64,000 nucleotides of DNA from Termitomyces sp. T153 (lineage: Eukaryota > Basidiomycota > Agaricomycetes > Agaricales > Lyophyllaceae): assembly GCA_018296165.2 (NCBI GenBank), contig JACKQL020000078.1, forward strand, positions 1 through 64,000, written 5' to 3'. The notes beneath the pieces were generated by a model. It did not search any database. It had not been told where the DNA came from and saw only the letters and a program-made list of their open reading frames with translations. Positions within the stretch are counted from its first letter, which is position 1. Each line of letters begins with the position of its first letter. This document shows, piece by piece, positions 45,661 to 56,654 of the stretch. The translations under genes were made by a program, and so were the position numbers.

Positions 45661-47170
45661 TGATCAGATCTAAAGAACTTGTGGTGCCAAGTCTAGATAT
45701 ATGTAGTCTGGTGGATGATAGTAGTCTTGTTTGCACTTACTGTATGTCAGTTACAGAACTCATTACTATTATAGTCTGGCTCTCAAATAAATCAATTTTG
45801 TTCAAATTTATCATTTCTGCTACTCAACCATTGTCCCTACAAAAATGTAGTCTTTGTCACTTGACATGCTCATATATAATCTTAATGATCTTATCTATGA
45901 TTCCACTTATTGCTGATCACATTCCCATGATGGATTATGTAAGAATCAAACACCAGTCAAGTTGGACTTTGACTTGTTGAAAATGACCATGAGCTCTAAG
46001 TTCACCCAAGCTCTTACCCTCCCTCATGAATTCTGGGTTCACCCAAGCTCATTGACTTCTGTATCACTTCTGAGCTCATCCAAACTCTATCACTTCCTCT
46101 GAAGTTCTGGGTCCAACCCAAACTCACTCACTTGGTTTTATTTTTCTATTTTCTCTTAGCTCACAATCAATACACTCACTCATTTTGATCTAGTCTCTTT
46201 ATGTTGATCAGATCTAAAGAACTTGTGGCACCAAGTCTAGATACATGTAGTCCAGCAGATGATAGTAGTCTTGCTTGCACTTACTGTCTGTCAATTACAG
46301 ATGTCATGTACTATTATAGTTTGGCTCTCAAATAAATCAATTTTGCTCACATTTATCATTTCTGATCCTTGACTGTTGTCCCTACAAAAATGTAGTCTTT
46401 GTTGCTTGACATGCTCATACATAATCTTATCTATGATTCTGCTTATTGCTAATTGCATTCCTATGATGGGTTATGTAAGAATCAAACACCAGTCAAGTCA
46501 GACTTTGACTTGTTGAAAATGACTATGAGCTCTGGGTTCACCCAAGCTCTGTCCCTCCCTCATGAGTTCTGGGTTCACCCAAGCTCATTGAATTCTGTAT
46601 CACTTCTGAGTTCATCCAAACTCTACCACTGCCTGTGAAGTTCAAGGTCCAACCCAAACTTGTGATCACTTGGTTCTAGTTCTTGGCTCAACTCAAACTC
46701 CTGTTGTGCTGAGCAATCTTAAGGATCTCTCTATGGCATAGCCTTGATGGACTAAGGCATCTGTATCACCATGACACTACCTCAAAGATCTATTTTTCCA
46801 ATATATTGCTCACAGATCACACCACTCTCTCAATGCTCATCATGTTTTCCATGGGTGAATTACATAATCATCAAACTCCATCAAAGTAGGACTGGACTTG
46901 AGCTTGGTTCCCCCAAGCTCTATCCTTCCCTCATGAGTTCTGGATACATCCAAACTCAATCACACTCCCTCTCAAGTTTTGGGTTTGGGAACCCCAACTC
47001 TCAAATTTCCTCCTTTGCTGAGTGACTTTCAAGGCATGGGGCTTGATGTACACCTGTAAGGTGCCTTGGGAACAAGACAGTCTCTTCTGTGTGTTGAATA
47101 CCACCATTGATGAGCTCTGGATTCACCCAAGCTTTATCCCTTACTCATGACACCTAGGTTCACCCAAACT
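45640..47170 (-). repeat. Inner long repeat array, right side (two or more units, inverted)
   Basis: Two units of about 530 bp (45,640-46,165 and 46,170-46,690) are each the inverted complement of the unit at 13,577-14,106. A more diverged stretch with the same GTTCACCCAAGCTC motifs follows to about 47,170. With the left array this frames 32 kb holding the Plavaka-type transposase and the unknown genes. Confidence 0.7.
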
Positions 47171-47179
47171 CACTCACTC

Positions 47180-48230
47180 TTATGATTGTCTAAGCTCTGG
47201 GATAATATTCCAAGTTCTAATTCTTCAGAAGACCCCATTGCTCTGTTGTATTTAAGGTGTCTGGTTCCTCAACCATCTCCTTCACTCAAACCACCATCTC
47301 TGACAAGTAAGTGGTTATATTTCCTTCTTTTGACTTACTTAACACTTCTCTAGCATTGTCTACACCATCAATATGCCAAGGCATGCCAAGTCCTTCAAGA
47401 TCCTGATGTGCTGCCCCATCCTTCACCCAAGCAAGTCTTGACTTGAAGGGTACCCCATCCTTGAGCTGGAGAAGAGCCAACAGATTTGCATATGGTCCTT
47501 TGCCTTGAGTATCTTTCAATTCAATTCTAGGCCTCTATCCAGCACAACACCACCATGTGCATTCAATCCACCAATGAGGTTTGTGCTGTGAAGTTCATGG
47601 CTCATTTATGGGAGAAGTGTTGGGGGGCACACTTTCAAAGGGAACTCAAGGTGATGGGATATTTGTCAAACACCTTGCCATCAGTGAGTAATGCTTTGGT
47701 CAAGTAAAGGGGAACAAATGTACTGACTGGATCAAGTGTGTCTGGGTCTCTTGGAGTGTGAAGGTGATTAGGGAGATTGATGGGGAAGAGGGGATCTACA
47801 ACAGGCATGATTGCTGGAAGGTCAGTTCTCTTTTTGTTTATATTTCTTCAGTTTTCTCATATACCACAGGCTGATAAAAGGAACAAGGGAGGGAAAAACT
47901 AGTTAATTGTATTGAACATTGAGAATTGTGCAATGTAATCTGTCCTTTCACATAAGTTTAGTAATCTAAGTTTTCAATTCTTTTCTGTTTCTCGATTTAC
48001 CACAAGTGCAGGTCACCAAAACATCAGCAACCATTGCAGAACTCATGTCAAGCATCTTCATGTGAAGGGTTTTGGTGAGTACTCCCAGTGACTACTTCAG
48101 GTTTGATCTGATGCTTCATTATTAGATGATATACCTTCTCTTGTATATTACAGTCTTGTGTTGGGTGTCTATAGTGCCTTGCTTGTCAATGGTGAATTGT
48201 TTTCATGCACTTGTTCTAGTCTTCTCTGAT
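47180..48230. other. No gene called
   Basis: A TATTTAAGG run with a CTCAACCATC-rich stretch (about 47,248-47,285) could be an old promoter. The rest shows only short frames. It might contain highly decayed upstream exons of the TOM1-like fragment, but I cannot show this. Confidence 0.35.
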
Positions 48231-48235
48231 AGCTC

Positions 48236-50790
48236 AATTTCAGATTGCAGAAAGAACCACATCTGAAATACTGAACACAATTGAACACCTTGCTTTCTAC
48301 AAAGCAGGCAGGTTTGAGACCATCCTGGATACTTGTCAGGCCTTGATGGGTTTGATCAAAAGGATTATGGAAGTGAGCAAGGAAGAGAGAACTGAGCCTG
48401 AGGCTGTTGAACACAATGCTGCATTCACTGCACTCAAAGTGGCTCTACATTTTGTCTGACCAATCATCTCCTTGAAACCCCTCATTGAGTCAGGGCAGAC
48501 ATCTCTCCTCATCACTCATGACAAAAAGGACACCAACCCTGAATATTTCAAGCTTCACAACTTCCTGGTTAGGCTGCAGACAGCAGTCCTTCCTCTTATG
48601 AAAGCACTTTGGAGTGCCCCCTGGTTAATTTCTGTTCCTCTGCAAGGCAATCATCAAAACAGTCTTTGAACTCATGAATGGAGAAGATAAAGAGATAAAA
48701 ACTGCATGCTCATGGCCCAGGTGGCATGGAAACAATTCATCTCAAGGTCACTTCAGGGGCTGTTGCCAACCTTGATTGAGGATTTTTCCAGCATCATAGA
48801 GTTACACAGGGGAGATTTCCCACTGCTATTTGAGTTGAGCCCCCATCTGGACCCAGCAATCAAGTTAGTCATGAGCTGGATCCACTTCTCACTAGGCAAT
48901 GGTGGGCACATGAAGTCAACATTGTTCATGGAGATTTTGTAGCTGAAAGATTAATGAGGCTCACAAAACATATCATCTTGGCATTGTTACCATTGGCTGT
49001 GGAAGCAATCAAACAAAACAAGGAGAAAAAGGAAAAGGAAATGTTGAGAGGGGAAGCGGTTGAAGTTCAGGAGAAGGTTGAACTGGAAGACAAGGCCACT
49101 AATTTGGCTCAAGCAGAAGAAGAGAAACTGCTTTCCAAGGCAGCTGCAGATGCAGAAGCTTTGGGTAACACCCAATCAACTAGTGACACTCCTGTTGTGG
49201 CAACACAGATCACTCGAGATAAAGCAATGGACAATGCAATAACTACTGCCTCAACTGATACCAGTGCTGATATGGTTAATGCCATTGCCAACCATGTTGG
49301 GACTTCTGCTGATGCAAGCCCCTCAGTAAGCCCTCAGTACAGTCAGCTGAATCAGCTGCTCCAGTAGCAGATGAGTGAGTCATGGTTTTAATCCATGGTA
49401 GTACAGTTGTTATTACAGACACTGGCATCGACCCCTACTTTTTTGGAAGCCCTGCCTGATGACATGAGGGAAGAGGTTCCAAGTCAACACATTCGCAACC
49501 AACGTGCTGCCAGGGTGGAATGCCCTGCTGACTCACAGATTAGCTCTGAATCTCTCGATGCTTTACCTCCAGAAATAAGTGCTGAAATTCTACAGCAAGA
49601 AGCTGCACAAAGGGCTCATGTGCCTAACAGTGGGGGGCAAGTAGAGATTGACAACGCTAGTTTTCTTGCCAGACTTGATCCAACATTGTGCCAGACTGTC
49701 CTCATGGCACAAGGTGAAGGATTCATCCAAACTCTTCCATCTCATATCTTTGCAGAGGCTGGAGCCTACTGCAAAAATTAGGAACATTTGCATCAGCTTG
49801 CTATACAAGATGCAGCAATTTGGAGCCCCTCTATTCCTGCCCATGTAACTTGGAAGCTCATACACCAGCATGATGACATCCAGCTGTTGGACAAAGCCAA
49901 AGTTGCCAAACTTGTCCAGCTTTTGTTCTTCCCTCAGGTTTCAAAGAAGACCCTTCTATACAGAATCCTTGTTAGTCTCTGTGAAAATGGCAGTACCCAA
50001 ACAGAATTATTTAACCTCCTTCTGAGCATCTTACAAGATGGAGCTGGAGATCTTGCTGCTGTCAATAAGGGTTTTGCACAAATGTCCATGCAGAACACCA
50101 AATCTCCAATCGTCAAGGCTCCAGGAAAGCAAAAGGCAATATTGGATTATCTATCAGCATTGGTGTTGAACTCTCAAAGTGAAATCATACCAGACCTTGT
50201 GGTACAATGATATGTTGAGGCACTGACATTTATTGTTAGCTCAAATGAACTGTCTACCCTTTTCTTCTTGATTGAACATGAATTCCCTATTGGTCTACAT
50301 CAATCTGCCTTGAAAAAAGGTAAAGGCAAAGAGAAACAGGTGCCACAAACTCATTATCCAATTGATCTGTTGCTTGGACTGTTGGAATGCTGATCACTTC
50401 TCAAAACACCTGTTACAATGGAAACTGTTGTTGGCCTGCTTGCCACAGTAACTTGACCTCTTGCAAGCCTCAAAGATAGACATTCAGATGCAGATCTTTG
50501 TGCCTCAACTCCAAATGGTTCCACAATAGATACAGAAGCAATGCAAGTAACGGAAAGTATATGTACCACAGCACCTGAATGAAACACCGTAGTCGAGCAG
50601 CTGGTGACTGACAGTTCAACAACTCGTAAGTTATGTTAGTAATGGTTTGAATTTCCAACTCACATTTGACAAGGTGAGACTAATCCCAGAATGAACACCC
50701 AACTCTCCATTGAAGCAGTGGAAGAAAAAATTCTTCTAGCCAATCTGCCACAAATACCTCACACTGTGCTTTCAGGTCAAACATTCCCAC
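48236..50790 (+). pseudogene. Fragment of a TOM1/HUWE1-like HECT ubiquitin ligase gene
   Basis: The order of blocks matches the middle of the very large TOM1/HUWE1 E3 ligases: an N-terminal block at 48,236-48,650 (SLKPLIESGQTSLLITHDKK, then FLVRLQTAVLPLMKALW), RLTKHIILALLPLAVEA (48,955), PTFLEALPDDMREEVPSQHI (49,430), LPPEISAEILQQEAAQRAH (49,564) and ASFLARLDPTLCQTVLMAQG (49,656). After a frameshift come LFNLLLSILQDGAGDLAAVN (50,010) and HYPIDLLLGLLEC (50,352). The HECT catalytic domain is absent. Stops and at least three frameshifts are present. Apparent introns are retained, so it came from genomic DNA and not from mRNA. It is probably a captured host fragment within the 44-kb transposon. 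Confidence 0.75.
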
Positions 50791-50799
50791 ACCTCAAAT

Positions 50800-51480
50800 G
50801 CCACCCAGACCTCCAGCAGGGTACACAATCTTTGTTGAGTGGTATGCTTGGCATTGGAGGTGCAGCTTCATGGCGTGGGTGGAGAGGATAAATGCAGAGA
50901 TAATGATTACCTTACCTCATGGCCATTGTATGTCATTATACTTCCTCAGTTTTGTGGCTGACTTTTGATACAGGCTTCATACAATAGCCCTGAATATGTG
51001 GCCAATCTTTTGAGCAGACCTATAAGCTCTTCACATCTGATGCTATCAACTTTTCGAATGGTAGATTTCCCAGCTGTTTCAAATGACTGTGTTTGTGATG
51101 TTTGTGGTGCTCAGGTTCCCCCCATTACTGCCATTGCCACTGTTTCTGCCTGAGGTGTACCAGTGGTTGTATCTGTGGTGGTTGTAGTATCCCCACTGGA
51201 TATGGGGTGGGGTTAATATTGGTAGGAATGAGGATTGGGATCATGACAAACCAGGACAATGTCATTGTTGTTGTTGGAGGCAGCAGTGGGTAAAGCTGTG
51301 ATAAGTTTTATGTGAGCAACAAGAGTGGTGAGCACCACAAGGGAGAATTTCAATGTTGGTGAGAGGTGAGTTTAGTCTTGAAGTTGAATGAGTTGTGTTG
51401 GGTAGGTGGAAGCTGATGTTTGGTGTTGAACTGGGGACTTGACTATCATGTGTCACTTGTCATGCAACATGACACATCAT
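50800..51480. other. No gene called
   Basis: One plus-strand stretch (about 50,970-51,150: NSPEYVANLLSRPISSSHLM, then DFPAVSNDCVCDVCG) might be a further captured exon but is not recognised. The GT-rich part at 51,170-51,300 is low complexity. Confidence 0.35.
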
Positions 51481-51485
51481 TGATT

Positions 51486-53032
51486 GTTTTGTTTTCTGTC
51501 ATGAGCAGCAAGTATCCAGCAGTCATTGGCTACATGCTCATCAACCAAATTGGTGGTGGCAGGTTCTCCATGTACATATGTTACAACAAACACACACAAT
51601 CTCTCATTTCCCTCCAGTATATTCCATGCCATCAACTTTTCGATGCACCTTATTGCTGCCTGCAAGCTCATCACATTCACCCCTGCCACCACCCCTGCTG
51701 CCCACAAATCCACTGAGAAGGAAATGCACATCCACTCCATCCTCAAGCACCCCCATGTCCTTGAGTTTCTCAACACTGTCATGGTTGAGACCAAACATGC
51801 ACACTTGTACATGGTGGGGATCTACATGCTGATGGAGCTCATGGGCGGCAGTGATCTGTTCAACAAAATCAGTGTGTTGCTTGGCTAGGTATACACACTT
51901 TATTCATGTGTCTGCTCAAAGTCCCAGACATGGGAATCAAAGATGATATAGCACACCTCTACTTCAACCAGCTGCTTTCTGGCATGGTTCATCAATGTTT
52001 TTTCTTATTGTCTCTACTGACTTGCTTGTAGGACTACATACACTCCTAAGGCATGTGCCACTGCAACCTCAAGCCTGAAAACCTCCTCCTCAATGCCACA
52101 GGCAACCTCAAAATATCCCACTTTGGTCTCTTGGCTGTGTACAAGCTCAAAGAAAGTGGCTGCACATGTGCCCTCACTGAATGCTGTAGGAGCCTGCTGT
52201 ACATGGCCCCTGAGGTATGCATTGACATTGTGTTTTGTTGCCTTAATATGCAAGACAACTGCAGCTCAATTTGGATGAACTGTACAGCACTGAACCAATT
52301 GACATATGGGGCATTAGCATCATTCTATATGCTATGCTCACAGGCAGTACATCTGCTTCTCTCCTTATCTTCATTCTTTCCTAACCTCTGCACAGACACA
52401 CCCTGAGATGAACCAACCACTGCCAGCCCCAAATTCACCTGCTACATCTCCAATTCTATATTTGATGAGCAGCCCTGGTCACACTTCACTGCAGAAGCCC
52501 TGTGTACATCCCATCCTTAAAGAAAAAAATTAATGTTAACCCCATCTATGCACAGCACTCATATGTGGCCTCCTAACCATTGACTCATGTGACAGACTCA
52601 CTCTCACAGATGCATTTCAGCATCCATGGTGTATCTTGTATGTATGTGCCACTTCTCCACTTTCCCACCTTCTTCTTTGTACTCTACCATTTTTAATTTC
52701 TGCCTAATGCCTTATGGCTTACACACACTACCCAACAGCCCAAGCCAACTCACTTCACAAATGCCCTCTGTCCTCACAAAACAACTCACTGCACCCCTCC
52801 ACACAAATGGTGACATGGCACTTGCAGTGCCCAATCTGTATATGATGCCAATGCCAATGAGGATAGGGAAGGTGATGTAGATACTGATGAAGATGAACTG
52901 ATGCCATCTGCACAGCTCTCACAGTTCACACAATCATTAATGCTTTTCATGCATCTTCTGCTTTATCTACTAACCCCCAACTAATCACCCACTCCCCTCA
53001 CAGTCCCAAACCCAGTCAGGCATACAATATTG
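51486..53032 (+). pseudogene. Fragment of a checkpoint kinase Chk1-like gene, introns retained
   Basis: The kinase domain is colinear: glycine loop (YMLINQIGGGRFSMYICYNK, 51,530), ACKLI with the ATP Lys (51,657), KEMHIHSILKHPHVLEFLNT (51,720), MLMELMGGSDLFNKI (51,827), catalytic loop CHCNLKPENLLLNATGNLKI (52,054), and TECCRSLLYMAPEV (52,176). Two GT..AG introns are visible near 51,889-51,929 and 51,989-52,032. H-R-D-L-K-P is H-C-N-L-K-P and D-F-G is HFG, so both catalytic Asp residues are lost. The C-lobe (DEPTTASPKFTCYISNSIFD; LTLTDAFQHPWC) and a C-terminal stretch (PSAQLSQFTQSLMLF, 52,903) continue up to the inner edge of the right terminal repeat. In a living cell Chk1 halts the cycle on DNA damage. 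This copy is dead. Confidence 0.78.
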
Positions 53033-53882
53033 CAATGATGACCAACCAATCCTCAACCAGACACAGGAACTCATCATTGTTGACAAACCCCCCTTGATGA
53101 TGCCATCCAACCAATCAAGCATCAAGCAGACATGCACAACAACACTGTCCCAGGTAGTTGTGCAGTGCTTGGGCTGCATGAAATCTTGATCTGCTCATTA
53201 CTGACTGTATAGCATTCCATGCACTGTTTATGGCTGGCAAATTCAAATTCAAGAAGCTTGTAGATCAGATTGATTTTGGTAATTTTCCTTGTAAGTCAAT
53301 GCCCTGTCTGTCCTGCTGATTTAGCCCTCATTTTTCTTGACTTCAGCTGTTCATCTGTTTCTTGGAGTTTCTTGGAGGTCCATAATCTTGTACACTATGT
53401 TACTGACTCAGTACTATGTATTAAGCATCTTGATGAGCAAATCAATGGTCAGATGCTGAGCAATGTGACACATGTTTCTGTATATTGTTTCTATATAATA
53501 TTATTACATTTTTTTATTGCATGTTTCTTGAGAAATATCATACATTATGCTGACACATGTTTCTCAAGAAGAATACAGAGTGTTTCTTGAGATACAAACT
53601 AAGAACAGGACAAAGGTTTTTTGAGAAACATGTGCTAAAACATATCATGTGTTTCTCAAGAAAATCATTGAGAACATTTCAAATATTTTGAGGATTTTTT
53701 CTTCAGAAAAAACACGGAAAAATTTATCATTCTTCAAAAGAAACATTAAGAGAATATTTGATATATTTATTGAAATTTTCTGACACAAAATTTAGCATGT
53801 TTCCTGAGAAAAAGGTGGCAGAAATTGAAAAACATATTTCTGACACCTTTTTCTCAGGAAACATGCTACATTTCCTGAAGTG
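53033..53882 (-). repeat. Right terminal inverted repeat arm (850 bp)
   Basis: It is the complement of 9,874-10,726, with scattered differences. The terminal hairpin is repeated here (about 53,794-53,870), as are the TTTCTTGAGAAA-type repeats (53,525-53,660). The inner edge falls immediately after the chk1-like fragment. Confidence 0.85.
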
Positions 53883-53885
53883 TGA

Positions 53886-55225
53886 AAGGTGGCTGGGCTG
53901 TTGGTGAGTCCAAAGAACACAACAAGAGGTTCAAACAATCCCTGGTTGGTCCAGAAGGCAGCCTTCCATTTATCTCCCTTGTGGATGTGCACATTGTTGT
54001 AGCCCCACTGGATGTCCAGCTTAGTGAAGTATTGTGCACCCTGAAAATTATTGATGAGCTTGGAGATGAGGGAGAGGGGATAGTGGTTCTTCATGGTCAT
54101 GGCATCATGGATGTGGTAGTCCTGGACCAGTCAGAGCAAGCCATCCTTCATTTTGATGAAGAAGACCAGAGAAGCCATTGGGGATTTGGAGGGGTGGATG
54201 TGACTGGAGTCCAGGTTCTCATGCAGAAAGGTGTTGAGCTTGTTGTGCTTCTTGAGCACCAGCAAGTAGACCTTGCAGCTTGAGGGCTTAGAATCTGGTA
54301 TTAATTCAATGGCATGGTCCCACTGTTTGTGCTCCAGAAGCAAGTCAAACAAGGCCTTAGAGAACACATTTTCAAAGGCACAAAGGTACAGAGGCATGAT
54401 GTCCTAGAATGCCTGGGGTGCAGAGTTTGCAGCAAATGCCTGGTCCAGCTGCTGGGATGTGGTCTGGCTAGCCTGGATTTCTACAGTCAAGGGTGGTGAG
54501 CATAAAGTGGTGGCATAGATCCAATCTCTGACTTCCACTGTCTCATTCAGGAGCTCTGGGTTGCAGAAGCCTCCAAACTCCCCTCCTAGTTCCTCCTTCA
54601 GGGCCTTGCTGCTGCTCTGGTCATCTTTGTAGAGGGCCTCTCTATGGGGGAATGCCAGGAGTGGGGGGTCCAGAAGGTCTAGATCTGCAAAGGGGAGATG
54701 GCCAGTGTGGCATGCCTGGGAGGCTGCATGTCCTTGAACTTCAGCCCAGCATTCTTCTCTGATCTCAGTGGCACAAGTAGAGCACCTCTGAGGGCACCAG
54801 CTCATAGTTACCTTGCCCTGGGCCCAGTCTACTTCAGGGTTGTGCTCCTAGAGCCATGTGAAACTGAGGATCATGTCCTGCTTGCCTAACTTGGAGCAAA
54901 GACTGCATGCTTGGCATGATTCTGGTAGCAGAGGATGAGGTCTACTATAGAGCTGATGGAACTAGCTTTGTTGGGCATCCCATCAATGTTGAACACTGGA
55001 ATGGGTTGGGGAAGTGGCTGCATAGTCAGGCCATGGTGCTTCATAAACTTTGAGTCTAGGAACAGTCCCATTGCTCAGCTGTTCAGGAGGGTGGTGACTC
55101 TGCAAGTTTGCTGGGTGTTTGTGGTCTTGATTTCTATGTTGAGGTGCAATGAGTTTGCAGATGGGCTCAAGGCCACTATGTACTGCTGGGGCAGCCAGCA
55201 CTCCTAGGTGGAGCAGTGTCAGAAA
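53886..55225 (-). pseudogene. Gypsy-2 protease and reverse transcriptase N-part
   Basis: On the minus strand it reads protease (GLFLDSKFMKHHGL near 55,070, PIPVFNIDGMPNKA, VDLILCYQNHAKHA), then a linker with conserved WDHAIELIPDSKPSSCKVYL (54,320), SPMASLVFFIKMKDG (54,185), and fingers and palm (YFTKLDIQWGYNNVHIHKGD, GLFEPLVVFFGLTNSPATFH ending at 53,886). The frame continues at 9,870 after the 44-kb insertion. Stops occur. Its 5' LTR and Gag are not present on this side. Confidence 0.85.
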
Positions 55226-55235
55226 CAGAAGTCCC

Positions 55236-55911
55236 TCCAACTGCAGGCCACAATTTGTAGCAGTGTTCACCAGAGAGCTCTACCAACTACTTGGTGTGAA
55301 ACTGCACACCTCCACCTTCTACCACTCACAGTCCAATGGCCAGACCAAATGTGTGAATCAGGAGCCTGAGTAGTATCTCTGCCTCTTCTGCAATGAGCAT
55401 CAGGATGACTGGGACAAACTCCTCCCTGATGCTAAGTTCCAGTACAACAACCATGTTCATGCAGCCACCCAGTTTTTGCCCTTCTTCCTGGACACCAGAA
55501 ATCCTCCTCCACTCCTGGGGGGGTGCACAAGTGCTAATCTCCTCTGGGGTCCTATGACTCCCAGAATGCTGGACATCTAGGCAGATAGAAGACACTGGAG
55601 CTAGTATCCTGGAATCACTGGTGGCCACAGATGTCCTAGTATATTGAGTCCTACACTGGTACATGCAATCTCTGTCTCTGGACCAAGCCCCAATGCCATC
55701 TCCCCACTGGACAGCTACATCCCCTCTCCATCCACTTGGAATGCTGGAGTGTTGCTTTGGTGGACCTCATTGTAGAGCTTTACAATGCCCATGGTTACAA
55801 TGCCATCATGGTAGTGGTGGACCTGTATGACAAGCAAGCACACTTTGTTTCCACTCACACCACTTGCTCCACCATGGGTGCTGCAAACCTATACTGGAGG
55901 AACATAGGCAG
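55236..55911 (+). pseudogene. Shuffled gypsy-2 integrase and Gag pieces
   Basis: Three pieces of the same gypsy family lie side by side in the wrong order and orientation. 55,236-55,498 (plus) is the later part of the integrase core (FTRELYQLLGVKLHTSTFYH, then QSNGQTKCVNQ). 55,499-55,550 (minus) is the end of Gag (EEISTCAPPQEWRRI). 55,551-55,911 (plus) is the earlier part of the integrase (zinc domain and VDLIVELYNAHGYNAIMVVV). The IN pieces are also in opposite orientation to the adjoining protease/RT piece. Confidence 0.75.
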
Positions 55912-56650
55912 CAGCAAACAGTGCTGCCAAATATAGGTAAAAAAGTGGTATTCACAATTACTAAGTCCACACTAGATAACAATGTATCAAGGAGAAGGTC
56001 CAAGTCAACATTCTTTTACAAAAAGGCTTTTTCCATTGTTTGGATCCTTTTATATTGGAAATAGACCATCAGAAATGATGTGACCAGTTTCCTTCCCAGT
56101 ATGTCTTTGGGAAACACTATCATGAGACACCGACTTCCATCTTTCTTCCTTTTCCAATCCACTCACTCCTGTGTTTTTTCTCTATCATATCTTCATTTCT
56201 CTCTCTTTTATAAGCATAGAACAGGACATTTTACACAGAAGATTCTTGTAATACCTAGACCTGACCAGAGACTTGCTTTATGACATAGATCTCCTTTTTT
56301 ACAAGACCCAATATTACATTCCCATAGATCTACAAAGCAGTTACATATGTAGGATTTCCACCACCTGTTTTAAGAATAGTGTGCTACCGTTTCATGATAC
56401 TGAGATGAAAGGCTATGTTCATAAGATGGCCTCATGATGGGTGAAGGCACTTTCTGACTATCCAAAGGAATGAGTATAGAAACTACTAAACAGCACAAAC
56501 ATTTAATCAATTTATGTAACAAAACAATCAAATTGTTATGTTAGTCAGGAATTTATTTATTTGTTCAGTTACAAAAAAAGCATAGATGGAAGCATCAGAA
56601 AATATATCAGAAGATAGAACAAACATAACATTGTATCCAATCTTCTCCAA
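55912..56650. other. No gene called
   Basis: This AT-rich stretch is downstream of the NACHT-WD40 gene on the minus strand and may hold its 3' untranslated region. No repeat or coding signal was recognised. Confidence 0.5.
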
Positions 56651-56654
56651 ATTT

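Larger units (their letters stand above)
9874..53882. mobile_element. Giant (44-kb) CACTA-like DNA transposon with nested insertions
   Basis: The element starts CACTTCAGGAAATGTAGCAT at 9,874 and ends with its inverted complement, CCTGAAGTG, at 53,882. The flanks carry a perfect 3-bp duplication TGA (9,871-9,873 and 53,883-53,885). Removing the element and one TGA restores an open gypsy reverse transcriptase frame, which proves the boundaries independently of the repeats. CACT termini and 3-bp duplications are hallmarks of the CACTA/EnSpm (CMC) group, to which the fungal Plavaka elements are assigned. Inside are accessory genes, a broken Plavaka-type transposase, at least four LTR insertions and fragments of host genes. 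Whether the transposase at 30-45.7 kb belongs to this outer element or to an inner nested one is not settled. Confidence 0.8.

Noticed and set aside
9874..53882. Fold-back assembly artefact as the origin of the distant inverted repeats
   Set aside because: The two arms differ by several substitutions and indels, and the flanks rejoin a gypsy frame with a 3-bp duplication. An artefact would give identical arms and no such junction.
55907..55911. AGGCA as the right target duplication of the gypsy-2 insertion in the copia element
   Set aside because: The same five bases occur just before the left LTR only if the LTR start is shifted by 3 bp, and no copia reverse transcriptase follows on the right, so a chance match is more likely.
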